Source: Novisyntrophococcus fermenticellae (lineage in GTDB: Bacteria > Bacillota > Clostridia > Lachnospirales > Lachnospiraceae). Taken from it: a DNA stretch of 64,000 bases. The stretch spans positions 3,224,001-3,288,000 of the forward strand of contig NZ_CP076458.1 in NCBI RefSeq assembly GCF_018866245.1. Direction: 5' to 3'. Below are positions 8,692 through 15,744 of the stretch, piece by piece. The notes below the pieces were generated by a model. That model had not been told where the DNA came from. It saw only the letters and a list, made by a program, of their open reading frames with translations, and ran no database searches. The number at the start of each line of letters is the position of its first letter. Positions within the stretch are counted from its first letter, which is position 1. The position numbers and the translations under genes were made by a program.

Positions 8692-10500
8692 TTAATTTGT
8701 TTGATTGTTTATGAACAGAGCTTCCATCTCCTCATCGGAAAGAAGTTCCCAGTTCGTTTCTTCCATTTCCTTTTCAGGAAGTGTTGCAGGGTCAATATCC
8801 CAAATGGCAATCGAAGCAATATCTTTTGTAACTTCTCCGTGCTTATAAGGACTTGCCTTTCCGTCTGTGGTAAGTGCCACATTCGGGTGTTTCATAATGT
8901 CATATTTGAAATCCATAATGGGTCTTTCCCCACGAATAAATAAAATAGCGTACTGATTATCGAGCATACGCACCTCATCAGGGGTAAGTAACTCTCTGCC
9001 GCTAATCTGATAGTTGGTGGAATAGTTACCGCTTCTTCCAGTACTCTTTCCGAACGTGTTGGTATCAATGGTTTCCTTGCCCAACAGCTCCGACACATAT
9101 TTATGGGTTGACTGCTCATTTCCACCGAGGTAAAGAAATTCATCGCAGTTACCCACAATGCTCTCCCACTGTTTTTCAAACAAAGCTTTAAGCTGTGCCA
9201 AGTTCTGTAAGATGATGCTTACCGATACCCCACGGGAACGCATAACCGACAGTATCTTATCGAAATCGTCCGGCAGTGAAACATTGGCAAATTCGTCCAT
9301 CATAAAATGAACAGGCATCGGCAGACAACCGCCGTGGATATGGTCGGCTGCATAAAACAACTGCTGAAAGAGCTGTGTGTAAAGAATGGATACCAAGAAG
9401 TTGAAACTGGAGTCGTTATCCGGTATCAGTGCAAACAGTGCCACCTTTTTCTCTCCGAGTGACTGCAAATCCAGTTCATCGGCAGAAGTAAGAGCAGCAA
9501 GACTTTCCAAGTTAAACTTTTCAAGCCTTGCTGCAAGGGTTATCTGTATAGATTTTAATGTTTTGGAAGAACCGGAATGATAAGAGTGGTAATACTTCAA
9601 AGCAATGTGGTCAGGGTTATCTATCATCAAATCTGAAAACAGATTATCAAGCGGAGAAGGACTTGGGTCGTCCTCGTCCTCAATCGCCCCGGCTCTTAAC
9701 ATTTCCATTACCATTGCAAAATTCTGTTCTTCCGGCGGTGCTTCATAATGCAGATAAAATACAAGTGCAAGCAGAAGCATTGACGCTGCCGTATCCCAAA
9801 ACGGGTCATTGCTCTGTGAACCTTTCGGAGTGGTACTCTTGAAAAGATTTGTCACGAGCTTCTGCACATCATTATCATTCTGTAAATAAACAAATGGATT
9901 GTAACAATGGCTTTTCTCCATTGAAATCAAATCAAGCACACGCACTTCGTAACCTTTCTTCTCAAGAAGATGTCCCGTATCTCGCAGGATTTCCCCTTTC
10001 GGGTCTAATATCACATAGCTGTTTCTTGCAGCATTCATAATATTAGGCTTTGCATAAAACCTCGTCTTACCTGCACCGGAGCCACCGCACACAAGCGTAT
10101 TCAGATTTCGTCTGTGCTTCTTGGCATTAAGTCCAATGCACACATTCTGAGTCATCAGCTTATTTTCTGATAGTGGCTTTTGTCGGTATTTTTTATCAAT
10201 GGCTCTGACATTGCCCCATTTGGCAGAACCGTGTTCTTCTCGTCTGCGGTAATTCTTTCTTGTTGAGAAATAAATCCCGATACCCATTCCATAGCACAAA
10301 AGCAAAATGAGGACAGTTTTCAGGCTGTCCCCACATAATTTTATGGAAAATGGATTATCAAAAAGTGTCGCAAGATTGGCTGCTATTTCCGGCAGTCCTC
10401 CGCTTATGGAAGGTGCAATCAGAAGTGACAGCCATATAACCGGAACGATACCGACAATGGATAAAATAATGGCAGTCTGCCTGTCATTATCTCGCTTCAT
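8692..10500 (-). CDS. VirD4/TraG-type coupling protein (T4CP)
   Basis: A protein of about 602 residues that couples the relaxase-DNA complex to the secretion channel. Two N-terminal membrane spans lie at about residues 10-32 and 60-80. Walker A (CGGSGAGKTRF) is near residue 135. Walker B (MMDEFANV) is near 395, followed by the typical RSRGVSVSIILQNLAQL sensor. I use the ATG at 10500, where AAAGGAAA lies upstream, rather than the TTG 18 bases earlier. It overlaps the 67-residue gene by 14 bases. Length and motifs are complete. Confidence 0.94.
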   Translation of the reverse strand: MKRDNDRQTAIILSIVGIVPVIWLSLLIAPSISGGLPEIAANLATLFDNPFSIKLCGDSLKTVLILLLCYGMGIGIYFSTRKNYRRREEHGSAKWGNVRAIDKKYRQKPLSENKLMTQNVCIGLNAKKHRRNLNTLVCGGSGAGKTRFYAKPNIMNAARNSYVILDPKGEILRDTGHLLEKKGYEVRVLDLISMEKSHCYNPFVYLQNDNDVQKLVTNLFKSTTPKGSQSNDPFWDTAASMLLLALVFYLHYEAPPEEQNFAMVMEMLRAGAIEDEDDPSPSPLDNLFSDLMIDNPDHIALKYYHSYHSGSSKTLKSIQITLAARLEKFNLESLAALTSADELDLQSLGEKKVALFALIPDNDSSFNFLVSILYTQLFQQLFYAADHIHGGCLPMPVHFMMDEFANVSLPDDFDKILSVMRSRGVSVSIILQNLAQLKALFEKQWESIVGNCDEFLYLGGNEQSTHKYVSELLGKETIDTNTFGKSTGRSGNYSTNYQISGRELLTPDEVRMLDNQYAILFIRGERPIMDFKYDIMKHPNVALTTDGKASPYKHGEVTKDIASIAIWDIDPATLPEKEMEETNWELLSDEEMEALFINNQTN

Positions 10501-10690
10501 CTGAGCGTTTCCTTTCAATCACTTTGAACTTTTTCAATGGGGCATTTCCGACTTTTACAAGCAGGTCGTCTACTGCATCTGCGGACTTGCCTTCCTCCAT
10601 CAACTTTGTTTTCTCATCGTTTAAGGAGCGAATGACAACACCGTGTTCGTAATCGTCCAAAGCAATGTGGTAGAGTTTTTCTTTTTCCAT
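10487..10690 (-). CDS. Small conserved ICE protein, paralog of the 57-residue protein at 30885
   Basis: A 67-residue acidic-basic protein beginning MEKEKLYHIALDDYEHGVVI. The pattern KxYHIxLxDxExxxVIxSL...K..L...G...DAVDxxLxKV...KKxK also fits the 57-residue product at 30885-31058, so the two are paralogs within one element. The family is unnamed to me. SD is GGAGGG with 5-base spacing. It sits between the ArdC-like gene and VirD4 in the mobilisation operon, overlapping VirD4 by 14 bases. Confidence 0.75.
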   Translation of the reverse strand: MEKEKLYHIALDDYEHGVVIRSLNDEKTKLMEEGKSADAVDDLLVKVGNAPLKKFKVIERKRSDEAR

Positions 10691-10702
10691 ATCTGCCCTC
10701 CG

Positions 10703-11587
10703 TTATCTCTCATAGTCCTTTGAACGTTCCTGCTTTTTGCGGAACATTTCATCAGAGATATGACTGTGAATTTCTGCCATTGCATTTCGTGTCTTGGAAA
10801 GCTCCGCACGAATTTCTTTCGGCTCTTTGGAAGCCAGTCCCTCCGGAATGCGGTTAATCGCAAAATTCTGTGTATCTACTCCATACTTCTTGCAAAGCAT
10901 ATATCCGATACACACTGCCTGAAAGCCCATATCCCTGCGGCTGTAACTTTCACTGTTGATAGAAAGCTGTGCGTGTCCGAGTTCCTGAGCGACACACTGG
11001 GCAACTGCTACGCTGTCGCCCACATTACGCTTCACATACAAGGTCTGCTTTTCATTATTATAGAAAGCTGCCATATTCGGATACGGAAGTTCATCGGTTG
11101 CCGCAACCTCCACCGGAGATACATCAAGCATTGTCGTGATAAGTGCTTTCGGGTCACGGTTTGCTGATACTGCCGGAGCTTTTCTTCCATTTGTCTGCGT
11201 AACATCAAATACCTTTTTGACATTGTAGGAAATACCCGGAGAACCATCTGCTCTTGTGTATTCCACTGGTTCAAGGATAGAAATACTCTTTGCCCCTTTG
11301 GTAATCTTCACATTGTCCTTACCCCAATCATCAAAATCTTTAAGCTGTGTCGCCTGCGGATACTGACTGTAAATAAGGAGAGCATTTGCTGCGGAATATC
11401 TGTCCATTCGACTCTGCGTATCAAGAAAGCTCTTGAACTTCTCAGGGTCACTCACAATCTCACGGGCAGCATCATCAATCATCTGATAGACTTTTTCTTT
11501 TTCTGCTCGCTTCTTTTCTGCATACTCCTCTTTGGATAATCTTGGCTGATTACCGCCAGCCTTTGCGGGTTTGAAATCATTTGTCAT
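10703..11587 (-). CDS. ArdC-like antirestriction/zincin-type protein
   Basis: A 294-residue protein with an ArdC/DUF1738-like N-terminal region (residues 35-110: FLDTQSRMDRYSAANALLIY, then QYPQATQLKDFDDWGKD) followed by a zincin-type domain. The active-site helix reads AQELGHAQ near residue 208, so the first His of HExxH is Gln. The ArdC family is known to interfere with restriction, and its relatives include TraC primases that travel to recipients. The C-terminus ends SKDYER, the same six residues that end the DUF3846 protein. It lies 6 bases after the DUF3801 gene. Confidence 0.75.
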   Translation of the reverse strand: MTNDFKPAKAGGNQPRLSKEEYAEKKRAEKEKVYQMIDDAAREIVSDPEKFKSFLDTQSRMDRYSAANALLIYSQYPQATQLKDFDDWGKDNVKITKGAKSISILEPVEYTRADGSPGISYNVKKVFDVTQTNGRKAPAVSANRDPKALITTMLDVSPVEVAATDELPYPNMAAFYNNEKQTLYVKRNVGDSVAVAQCVAQELGHAQLSINSESYSRRDMGFQAVCIGYMLCKKYGVDTQNFAINRIPEGLASKEPKEIRAELSKTRNAMAEIHSHISDEMFRKKQERSKDYER

Positions 11588-11593
11588 AGTGAA

Positions 11594-12388
11594 TTACCTC
11601 TCTTTTGTTTTGGGTTTCTTCTTCGGCTGACGGTGTACCGTCTGACCGTTTTTCTGCTGCGGATTCTTGCCGTCTTTCTTAACCTCCGGCTCTTTACGCT
11701 CTGCTTCTTTTTGCTGTTTTGCCTGTGCCTTGTAACGGTCAAGTTTCTCTTTGACCGATGGCTTTTCCACTGGCTTTGCAACACCCTTATCAGATTGCGT
11801 TTCTACCGGCTCTGAGTTTTGCCTTGACAGAGGGCTTTTGTCTGTTTTGGCGACTGAGGGGTTTGCGTTTGCTCGCTCCTCTTTCTGCATTGGATTTCTG
11901 ACTGCTTCTTCCATAATGATTTCACTCTTGGATTTGGTCGGCTTTTCTTTCTCAACCGCTTCACGGTCTGCGATAGCCTTCTCTGCTTCACTGACAATCG
12001 AAGCCTTATCCACCTTGCCAAGTTCAAATCTTTCAACGATACGCTGAATTTTAGAAGCGTCCTCTGCTCTTGCAATAATATCTACCGGAGCGTTCTCTCC
12101 CTTTGTGTTCTTATCTCTGAGGACACAATAAAGAACGCCATAGCGTTTTGCCTGTTCGGTAAACTTCTTCAAATCCTTTTGCGGAATGGAAAAGACTTTC
12201 AGCTCCTTGCCTGACTTAATCATATTGGTAAGCCTTGCTTTGCCCTTCGTCTTTTGTTCCTGCTTCAGAACCGATACCAAAAGCAATGCGATATTCTTCG
12301 CCGCCGAACCGCTTAATCTTGCAGCAACTTCAAATCCTTCAAGCGAAAGCCTAACGACCTGCTCTGCTGCGTCACCACCGTTGTTCAT
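11594..12388 (-). CDS. DUF3801/PcfB-like mobilisation accessory protein
   Basis: A 264-residue protein. Residues 1-140 form a folded domain (DAAEQVVRLSLEGFEVAARLSG ... KNIALLLVSVLKQ ... YGVLYCVLRD) of the DUF3801/PcfB type found beside relaxases and coupling proteins in Gram-positive elements. Residues 140-264 are a highly charged, Lys/Gln/Pro-rich tail that is probably disordered. PcfB is reported to bind the relaxosome to the coupling protein in pCF10, and a similar adaptor role is inferred. The ATG at 12388 has AAAGGAG upstream and overlaps the relaxase gene by 17 bases. Confidence 0.8.
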   Translation of the reverse strand: MNNGGDAAEQVVRLSLEGFEVAARLSGSAAKNIALLLVSVLKQEQKTKGKARLTNMIKSGKELKVFSIPQKDLKKFTEQAKRYGVLYCVLRDKNTKGENAPVDIIARAEDASKIQRIVERFELGKVDKASIVSEAEKAIADREAVEKEKPTKSKSEIIMEEAVRNPMQKEERANANPSVAKTDKSPLSRQNSEPVETQSDKGVAKPVEKPSVKEKLDRYKAQAKQQKEAERKEPEVKKDGKNPQQKNGQTVHRQPKKKPKTKER

Positions 12389-13757
12389 AGCGTGATTTCT
12401 CCTTTCTCTGCTGTTTTTGTTCCTCTGTTTCGATATGCTCAAGGTTTTCTTCCATAACCTTTGACCTCTCTGCAATATCCTCGCAGAGTTTTACTTCCCG
12501 TCGGAGTTTCTTCAATTCTCCATTGATAGAAGCGATTTCATCTTTTGCCGCCTGAAGCTGACCATCATCAATATTTGTTCTTATCTTTTTTCGGAGATGT
12601 GTTCTTCCGGCAATCAGATTTTTCATCTGCTCCTCTAAGGAAGTCTTATATGAAAAAAGCTGTTCGTCCGTGGAAATATTTTCTCGTCCGAGCAGCCTTA
12701 CTTCATCAGTAATCTTATCGAGCTTCATCAAATCATCTTTCAAAAGATAATGAAGCCTTGCGTTATTCTGTTTCTTATACTTTGGCAGATAACCGAGTCT
12801 GTAACAGTAATACAGATACAGCCCGTAAAGTCCGCCTTTCTTTTTCAGTTTCTGCCCTCTGGTCTGCATACGGTACTGTCTTGGTTTATAGGTCGCCCTC
12901 TGGAACGGCTCAATCTCTGCCCATCTGTCACGATTTTCTTTGATACGCTCTACAATCCGGTCATTGGTATAATCTGCTCCGAGATTTTTCAGTCGTATCG
13001 GCTTATCGTATCCCTTTGGAATGACCGTCCAGTATTTTCGGCTTGGACTTAGGTTATAGGCATATCCCATTTCCTTGAGAGCAAACTGAAATTCTTTCAG
13101 GGTCTTGCTATGGTCGATAGCATAATCAATGGCTTCTTTTGCAACCGAATAGCGTGTCGGCATACCTGCCTTTTCTTTCATCGTCAGATAATCCGACTGC
13201 TTACTGCGGTTTGGATTCGGGTCATAGTAAAGTCCGTACTTCTCACAAATTCTGTCTGCAACTTTTCGGAATTTGAACCACGCTTTTTCCTCTCCCCACA
13301 AATGTTTGCCATCGACAAAAGAAATAGAGTTGATGACAAAATGGCAGTGCAGGTGCTTTGTATTCAAATGGGTTGTCACAACAACCTGAAATCTTTTACC
13401 CCACACTTCATTTGCAAATTCCATTCCGATTTTCTGTGCCATCTCAGGAGATATATCTGTTTCCTTGAAACTCAAATATCCGTGATAGGCTTGGATACCG
13501 TCTGTCTTTTGGTACTGTTCCTTAACTGTTATGAACTGTTCACGGGCAATCGCCACATTACAGTTGATACCCTCAACATAAAATTCTCGCTCTGTTTTTT
13601 CTTCGTCCTTTGCATAAGCAATAACATCTGCAAGAGCCTGATACTGTTCCGGCGAAAACTCCCTTTTGATATTTGCAGAAGTCTTTTCCGGATTGGTCGC
13701 ATAGTCAATGACCTGACCGAGCCTTTCTGTTACCGACCACAACTTTGTTACTGCCAT
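12372..13757 (-). CDS. Relaxase (MobA/VirD2 type, probable MOBP)
   Basis: A 461-residue DNA-nicking transfer initiator. The metal-binding histidine motif HLNTKHLHCHFVINS lies at about residues 129-143. The region around residue 93 (AYHGYLSF) is the segment between motifs II and III seen in VirD2-like relaxases. The C-terminal 130 residues are coiled-coil-like (SLEEQMKNLIAGRTHLRKK...). It overlaps the MobC gene by 10 bases at its start. Its substrate is presumably the structured site at 14237-14333, one gene pair upstream. Confidence 0.93.
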   Translation of the reverse strand: MAVTKLWSVTERLGQVIDYATNPEKTSANIKREFSPEQYQALADVIAYAKDEEKTEREFYVEGINCNVAIAREQFITVKEQYQKTDGIQAYHGYLSFKETDISPEMAQKIGMEFANEVWGKRFQVVVTTHLNTKHLHCHFVINSISFVDGKHLWGEEKAWFKFRKVADRICEKYGLYYDPNPNRSKQSDYLTMKEKAGMPTRYSVAKEAIDYAIDHSKTLKEFQFALKEMGYAYNLSPSRKYWTVIPKGYDKPIRLKNLGADYTNDRIVERIKENRDRWAEIEPFQRATYKPRQYRMQTRGQKLKKKGGLYGLYLYYCYRLGYLPKYKKQNNARLHYLLKDDLMKLDKITDEVRLLGRENISTDEQLFSYKTSLEEQMKNLIAGRTHLRKKIRTNIDDGQLQAAKDEIASINGELKKLRREVKLCEDIAERSKVMEENLEHIETEEQKQQRKEKSRYEQRW

Positions 13758-14089
13758 TTCATTTCGCTCTGATTCGGACGAAGATATGTCCTCTCAATCT
13801 CTGACTGGAACTTATTCCACTTCGCAGCTTCATTCTTCAGCATAGGTGCGTCAATGAAACCAAGCGTATTTGCTTTGGCAGCAAGCTGATTGATGTTATT
13901 ACCGATAGAGGAAAGTTCCCTCATCACATCATAGAAACGGTCATCGGGTTTCTCTTTCGGTTCGTAACCTCTGATAAGCAAACGGATAAGCCCTGCTTCG
14001 GAAAGACAAGCCTTCTTTGCCTTAGCTGCCAAATCCTGTGCTTCCTTGCGATTAAAGCGTACAATCTTCTGAATGTTTCTCTTTCTCAT
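13748..14089 (-). CDS. mobC: MobC-family relaxosome accessory protein
   Basis: A 113-residue basic protein. The first half is a ribbon-helix-helix-like DNA-binding region (MRKRNIQKIVRFNRKEAQDLAAKAKKACLSEAGLIRLLIRG is spread over residues 1-41). The second half carries the family motif SSIGNNINQLAAKAN. MobC proteins bind oriT and help the relaxase open the strand. The ATG follows AAAGGAAG. It overlaps the relaxase gene, and its start overlaps the small DUF3789 gene by 38 bases, making a tightly coupled three-gene block. Confidence 0.88.
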   Translation of the reverse strand: MRKRNIQKIVRFNRKEAQDLAAKAKKACLSEAGLIRLLIRGYEPKEKPDDRFYDVMRELSSIGNNINQLAAKANTLGFIDAPMLKNEAAKWNKFQSEIERTYLRPNQSEMKWQ

Positions 14090-14210
14090 AATCGGTATCT
14101 TCCTTTCTCTTTACTCTGCAATCTTTGTTAATCTGGAATAAGCACATCATCGTAACGCCAAGACAACTGCCGAGCAGTGTTCCGGCGGCGATAAGTAATA
14201 ACTCTCTCAA
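14052..14210 (-). CDS. DUF3789-like small membrane protein
   Basis: A 52-residue protein with one membrane span (LLLIAAGTLLGSCLGVTMMCLF) and a charged, Cys-containing tail. This is the shape of DUF3789, common next to MobC in clostridial ICEs. I choose the TTG at 14210 because AAGGAG lies 7 bases upstream; a longer reading to 14246 has no ribosome site. Its last 38 bases overlap MobC in another frame. Function is unknown; the location suggests a membrane link for the relaxosome. Confidence 0.65.
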   Translation of the reverse strand: MRELLLIAAGTLLGSCLGVTMMCLFQINKDCRVKRKEDTDYEKEKHSEDCTL

Positions 14211-14236
14211 ATCAAGTTCTCCTTTCTCACGGGGTA

Positions 14237-14333
14237 TTAGGGGCAACCCCTAACGAGCCTTTTACCGTTTGGGAAACTGTGTTTATCCAAATGGTCTGCT
14301 CGCTAAGAATAAACATCTCCTCCGGGTTGCCCC
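14237..14333. other. Candidate oriT: nested inverted repeats upstream of the mob genes
   Basis: This 97-bp non-coding stretch holds three levels of symmetry. A perfect 10-bp pair, GGGGCAACCC (14240-14249) and GGGTTGCCCC (14324-14333), encloses everything. Inside it, CTAACGAGC (14250-14258) is partly mirrored by GCTCGCTAAG (14298-14307). Innermost, ACCGTTTGG (14264-14272) mirrors CCAAATGGT (14287-14295) with one mismatch. TTAGGGG caa CCCCTAA (14237-14253) can also fold by itself. Position just upstream of DUF3789-MobC-relaxase is where MOBP oriTs usually lie. A structured RNA is the main alternative. Confidence 0.5.
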
Positions 14334-14345
14334 GTTCTCAGTCTA

Positions 14346-14765
14346 CTATCTCTCATAATCCTTTGATTTCGGCTTAAAAGGTTCAGCCACGATATTGCCG
14401 CCCACTTCCTTAGAAAAGCGTTCAGGATACTTGAACTGTTCCTTGTATTTCTTCATCATATCGTCCGGCAAGCTCTGAAAACTCTCACTCTCAGGCGGTG
14501 CATAACAGATAAAGAATTTGCCGCAGATAATATCTACCATCTCTTTCTTATCATTGTCCTGCACATAAACTGCACGGTTAAGCGGAAGTCCTCTCATCTT
14601 TCCTTCCTCATTACAGATGATTGCAACATCATCGTCATAGGGCATATATTCCTCAATATCCCCGCCGACAACCTCCTGCATTGCTTCCAGACTGTCGTCG
14701 ATTACAATTTCCTTCGGGTACTTTTCCGGTTCTACCAAGAGAACTTTAATCTTAGAATCATTCAT
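14346..14765 (-). CDS. DUF3846-domain protein
   Basis: A 139-residue protein with the DUF3846 layout: KVLLVEPEKYPKEIVIDDSLEAMQ at the start, then GDIEEYMPYDDDVAIICNEEGK and GLPLNRAV, and a GKFFICYAPPESESF segment. DUF3846 is widespread in clostridial ICEs and plasmids, with no known biochemical role. The last six residues are SKDYER, shared with the ArdC-like protein. Its ATG overlaps the stop of the Toprim gene (ATGA), so the two are translationally coupled. Confidence 0.85.
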   Translation of the reverse strand: MNDSKIKVLLVEPEKYPKEIVIDDSLEAMQEVVGGDIEEYMPYDDDVAIICNEEGKMRGLPLNRAVYVQDNDKKEMVDIICGKFFICYAPPESESFQSLPDDMMKKYKEQFKYPERFSKEVGGNIVAEPFKPKSKDYER

Positions 14766-15733
14766 CGTTCTTCATTCCTTTCGTGTGTTTTTTTATTGTA
14801 AATTCCCATCCGCATACAAAGAAAATCGTTGAAGTCCTTACCTGCTTTTGGTGGCTCATCAACGATTTCATACTTATCCGGCAGAATAGTTTTTAAGGTC
14901 TGTGCTGCCTTTCTGCCCGCTATATCATTGTCAAAATGGATACGGATTTTCCTGACAGATGGGTTACTGCCAAGATACTTTTCCAGTGCAATCGGCACTT
15001 TACTGTCCTCAATTTTCTTTGCCGGAGAATACACCCCGGACAGCGAGACAAAGCTCATTTCTTTCCAATCCTGCCCGTTCAGCTTCGCAAGCGTGGCATA
15101 GGATAACAAGTCAATGGCACACTCAAAGAGGTGTACTTCCTCCAAGTTTTCCTTACCAAGCCGAAAAGAATAATCTTTTTTACTGCCACTGCAATCGCCC
15201 ATAATCCTACGCTTATTCGTGGAACGGTAGGCTGCATATTTCGGTTCTTTCTTCTCGTCATAGCCTACAAACACAACATTGTGATACGGCAGACTCTCAA
15301 AGATAAGGTCATTGGAAATACAGTAATTGATGATTTCAAAATCTATTCCTCTCCCGAAAAGATACTCTGTAATCACTATGTTGGAAGCACATTTTTCAGG
15401 GAGAAGAAGTGGTTTGTTTTCCTCTTTTGGCTGTGGCTTTTCATAGACCGGAGCCTGAATCGCTGTGTGTCCGATAATGGTTTCCACCGCTTCAAGGAAG
15501 CTGTAACCTTTGACCTTAATCAGATAATCCAAAGCACTCCTGCCACCGATACCTCTCGACCACCATATCCATTTCCCGTTTGAAATCTTCAAACTATCGT
15601 GGGTTCTGGTGCAATAGGTGTTCCCCGAAAACTTAACCAGCTCATACGGTTCATAATTTCTCAGGTAGGTTAATAAGTCCATCTGCTTCGCCTGAATGAT
15701 TAACTCAGGTGCGATAAATGGCATATCGACCAC
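14762..15733 (-). CDS. DUF3991/Toprim-domain primase-like protein
   Basis: A 323-residue protein. Residues 10-95 resemble the zinc-finger-like N-terminal domain of primases (CTRTHDSLKI, then WIWWSRGIGGRSALDYLI), corresponding to DUF3991. The second half is a Toprim fold, with the conserved Glu in HLFECAIDLLSY near residue 203 and the DxD-type motif IHFDNDIAGRKAA near 268. It probably handles single-stranded DNA synthesis or processing in the recipient. Two starts are possible: GTG at 15733 or ATG at 15724, both near AGGAAGG. It lies 12 bases after the giant helicase gene. Confidence 0.8.
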   Translation of the reverse strand: MVDMPFIAPELIIQAKQMDLLTYLRNYEPYELVKFSGNTYCTRTHDSLKISNGKWIWWSRGIGGRSALDYLIKVKGYSFLEAVETIIGHTAIQAPVYEKPQPKEENKPLLLPEKCASNIVITEYLFGRGIDFEIINYCISNDLIFESLPYHNVVFVGYDEKKEPKYAAYRSTNKRRIMGDCSGSKKDYSFRLGKENLEEVHLFECAIDLLSYATLAKLNGQDWKEMSFVSLSGVYSPAKKIEDSKVPIALEKYLGSNPSVRKIRIHFDNDIAGRKAAQTLKTILPDKYEIVDEPPKAGKDFNDFLCMRMGIYNKKTHERNEER

Positions 15734-15744
15734 CGCCTTCCTGT

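Noticed and set aside
10621-10863. 80-codon frame covering the end of the ArdC-like gene and the start of the next gene
   Set aside because: It overlaps two real genes in another frame. The ATGAGAGAT inside it has its AAGGA only 2 bases upstream, too close to be a start.
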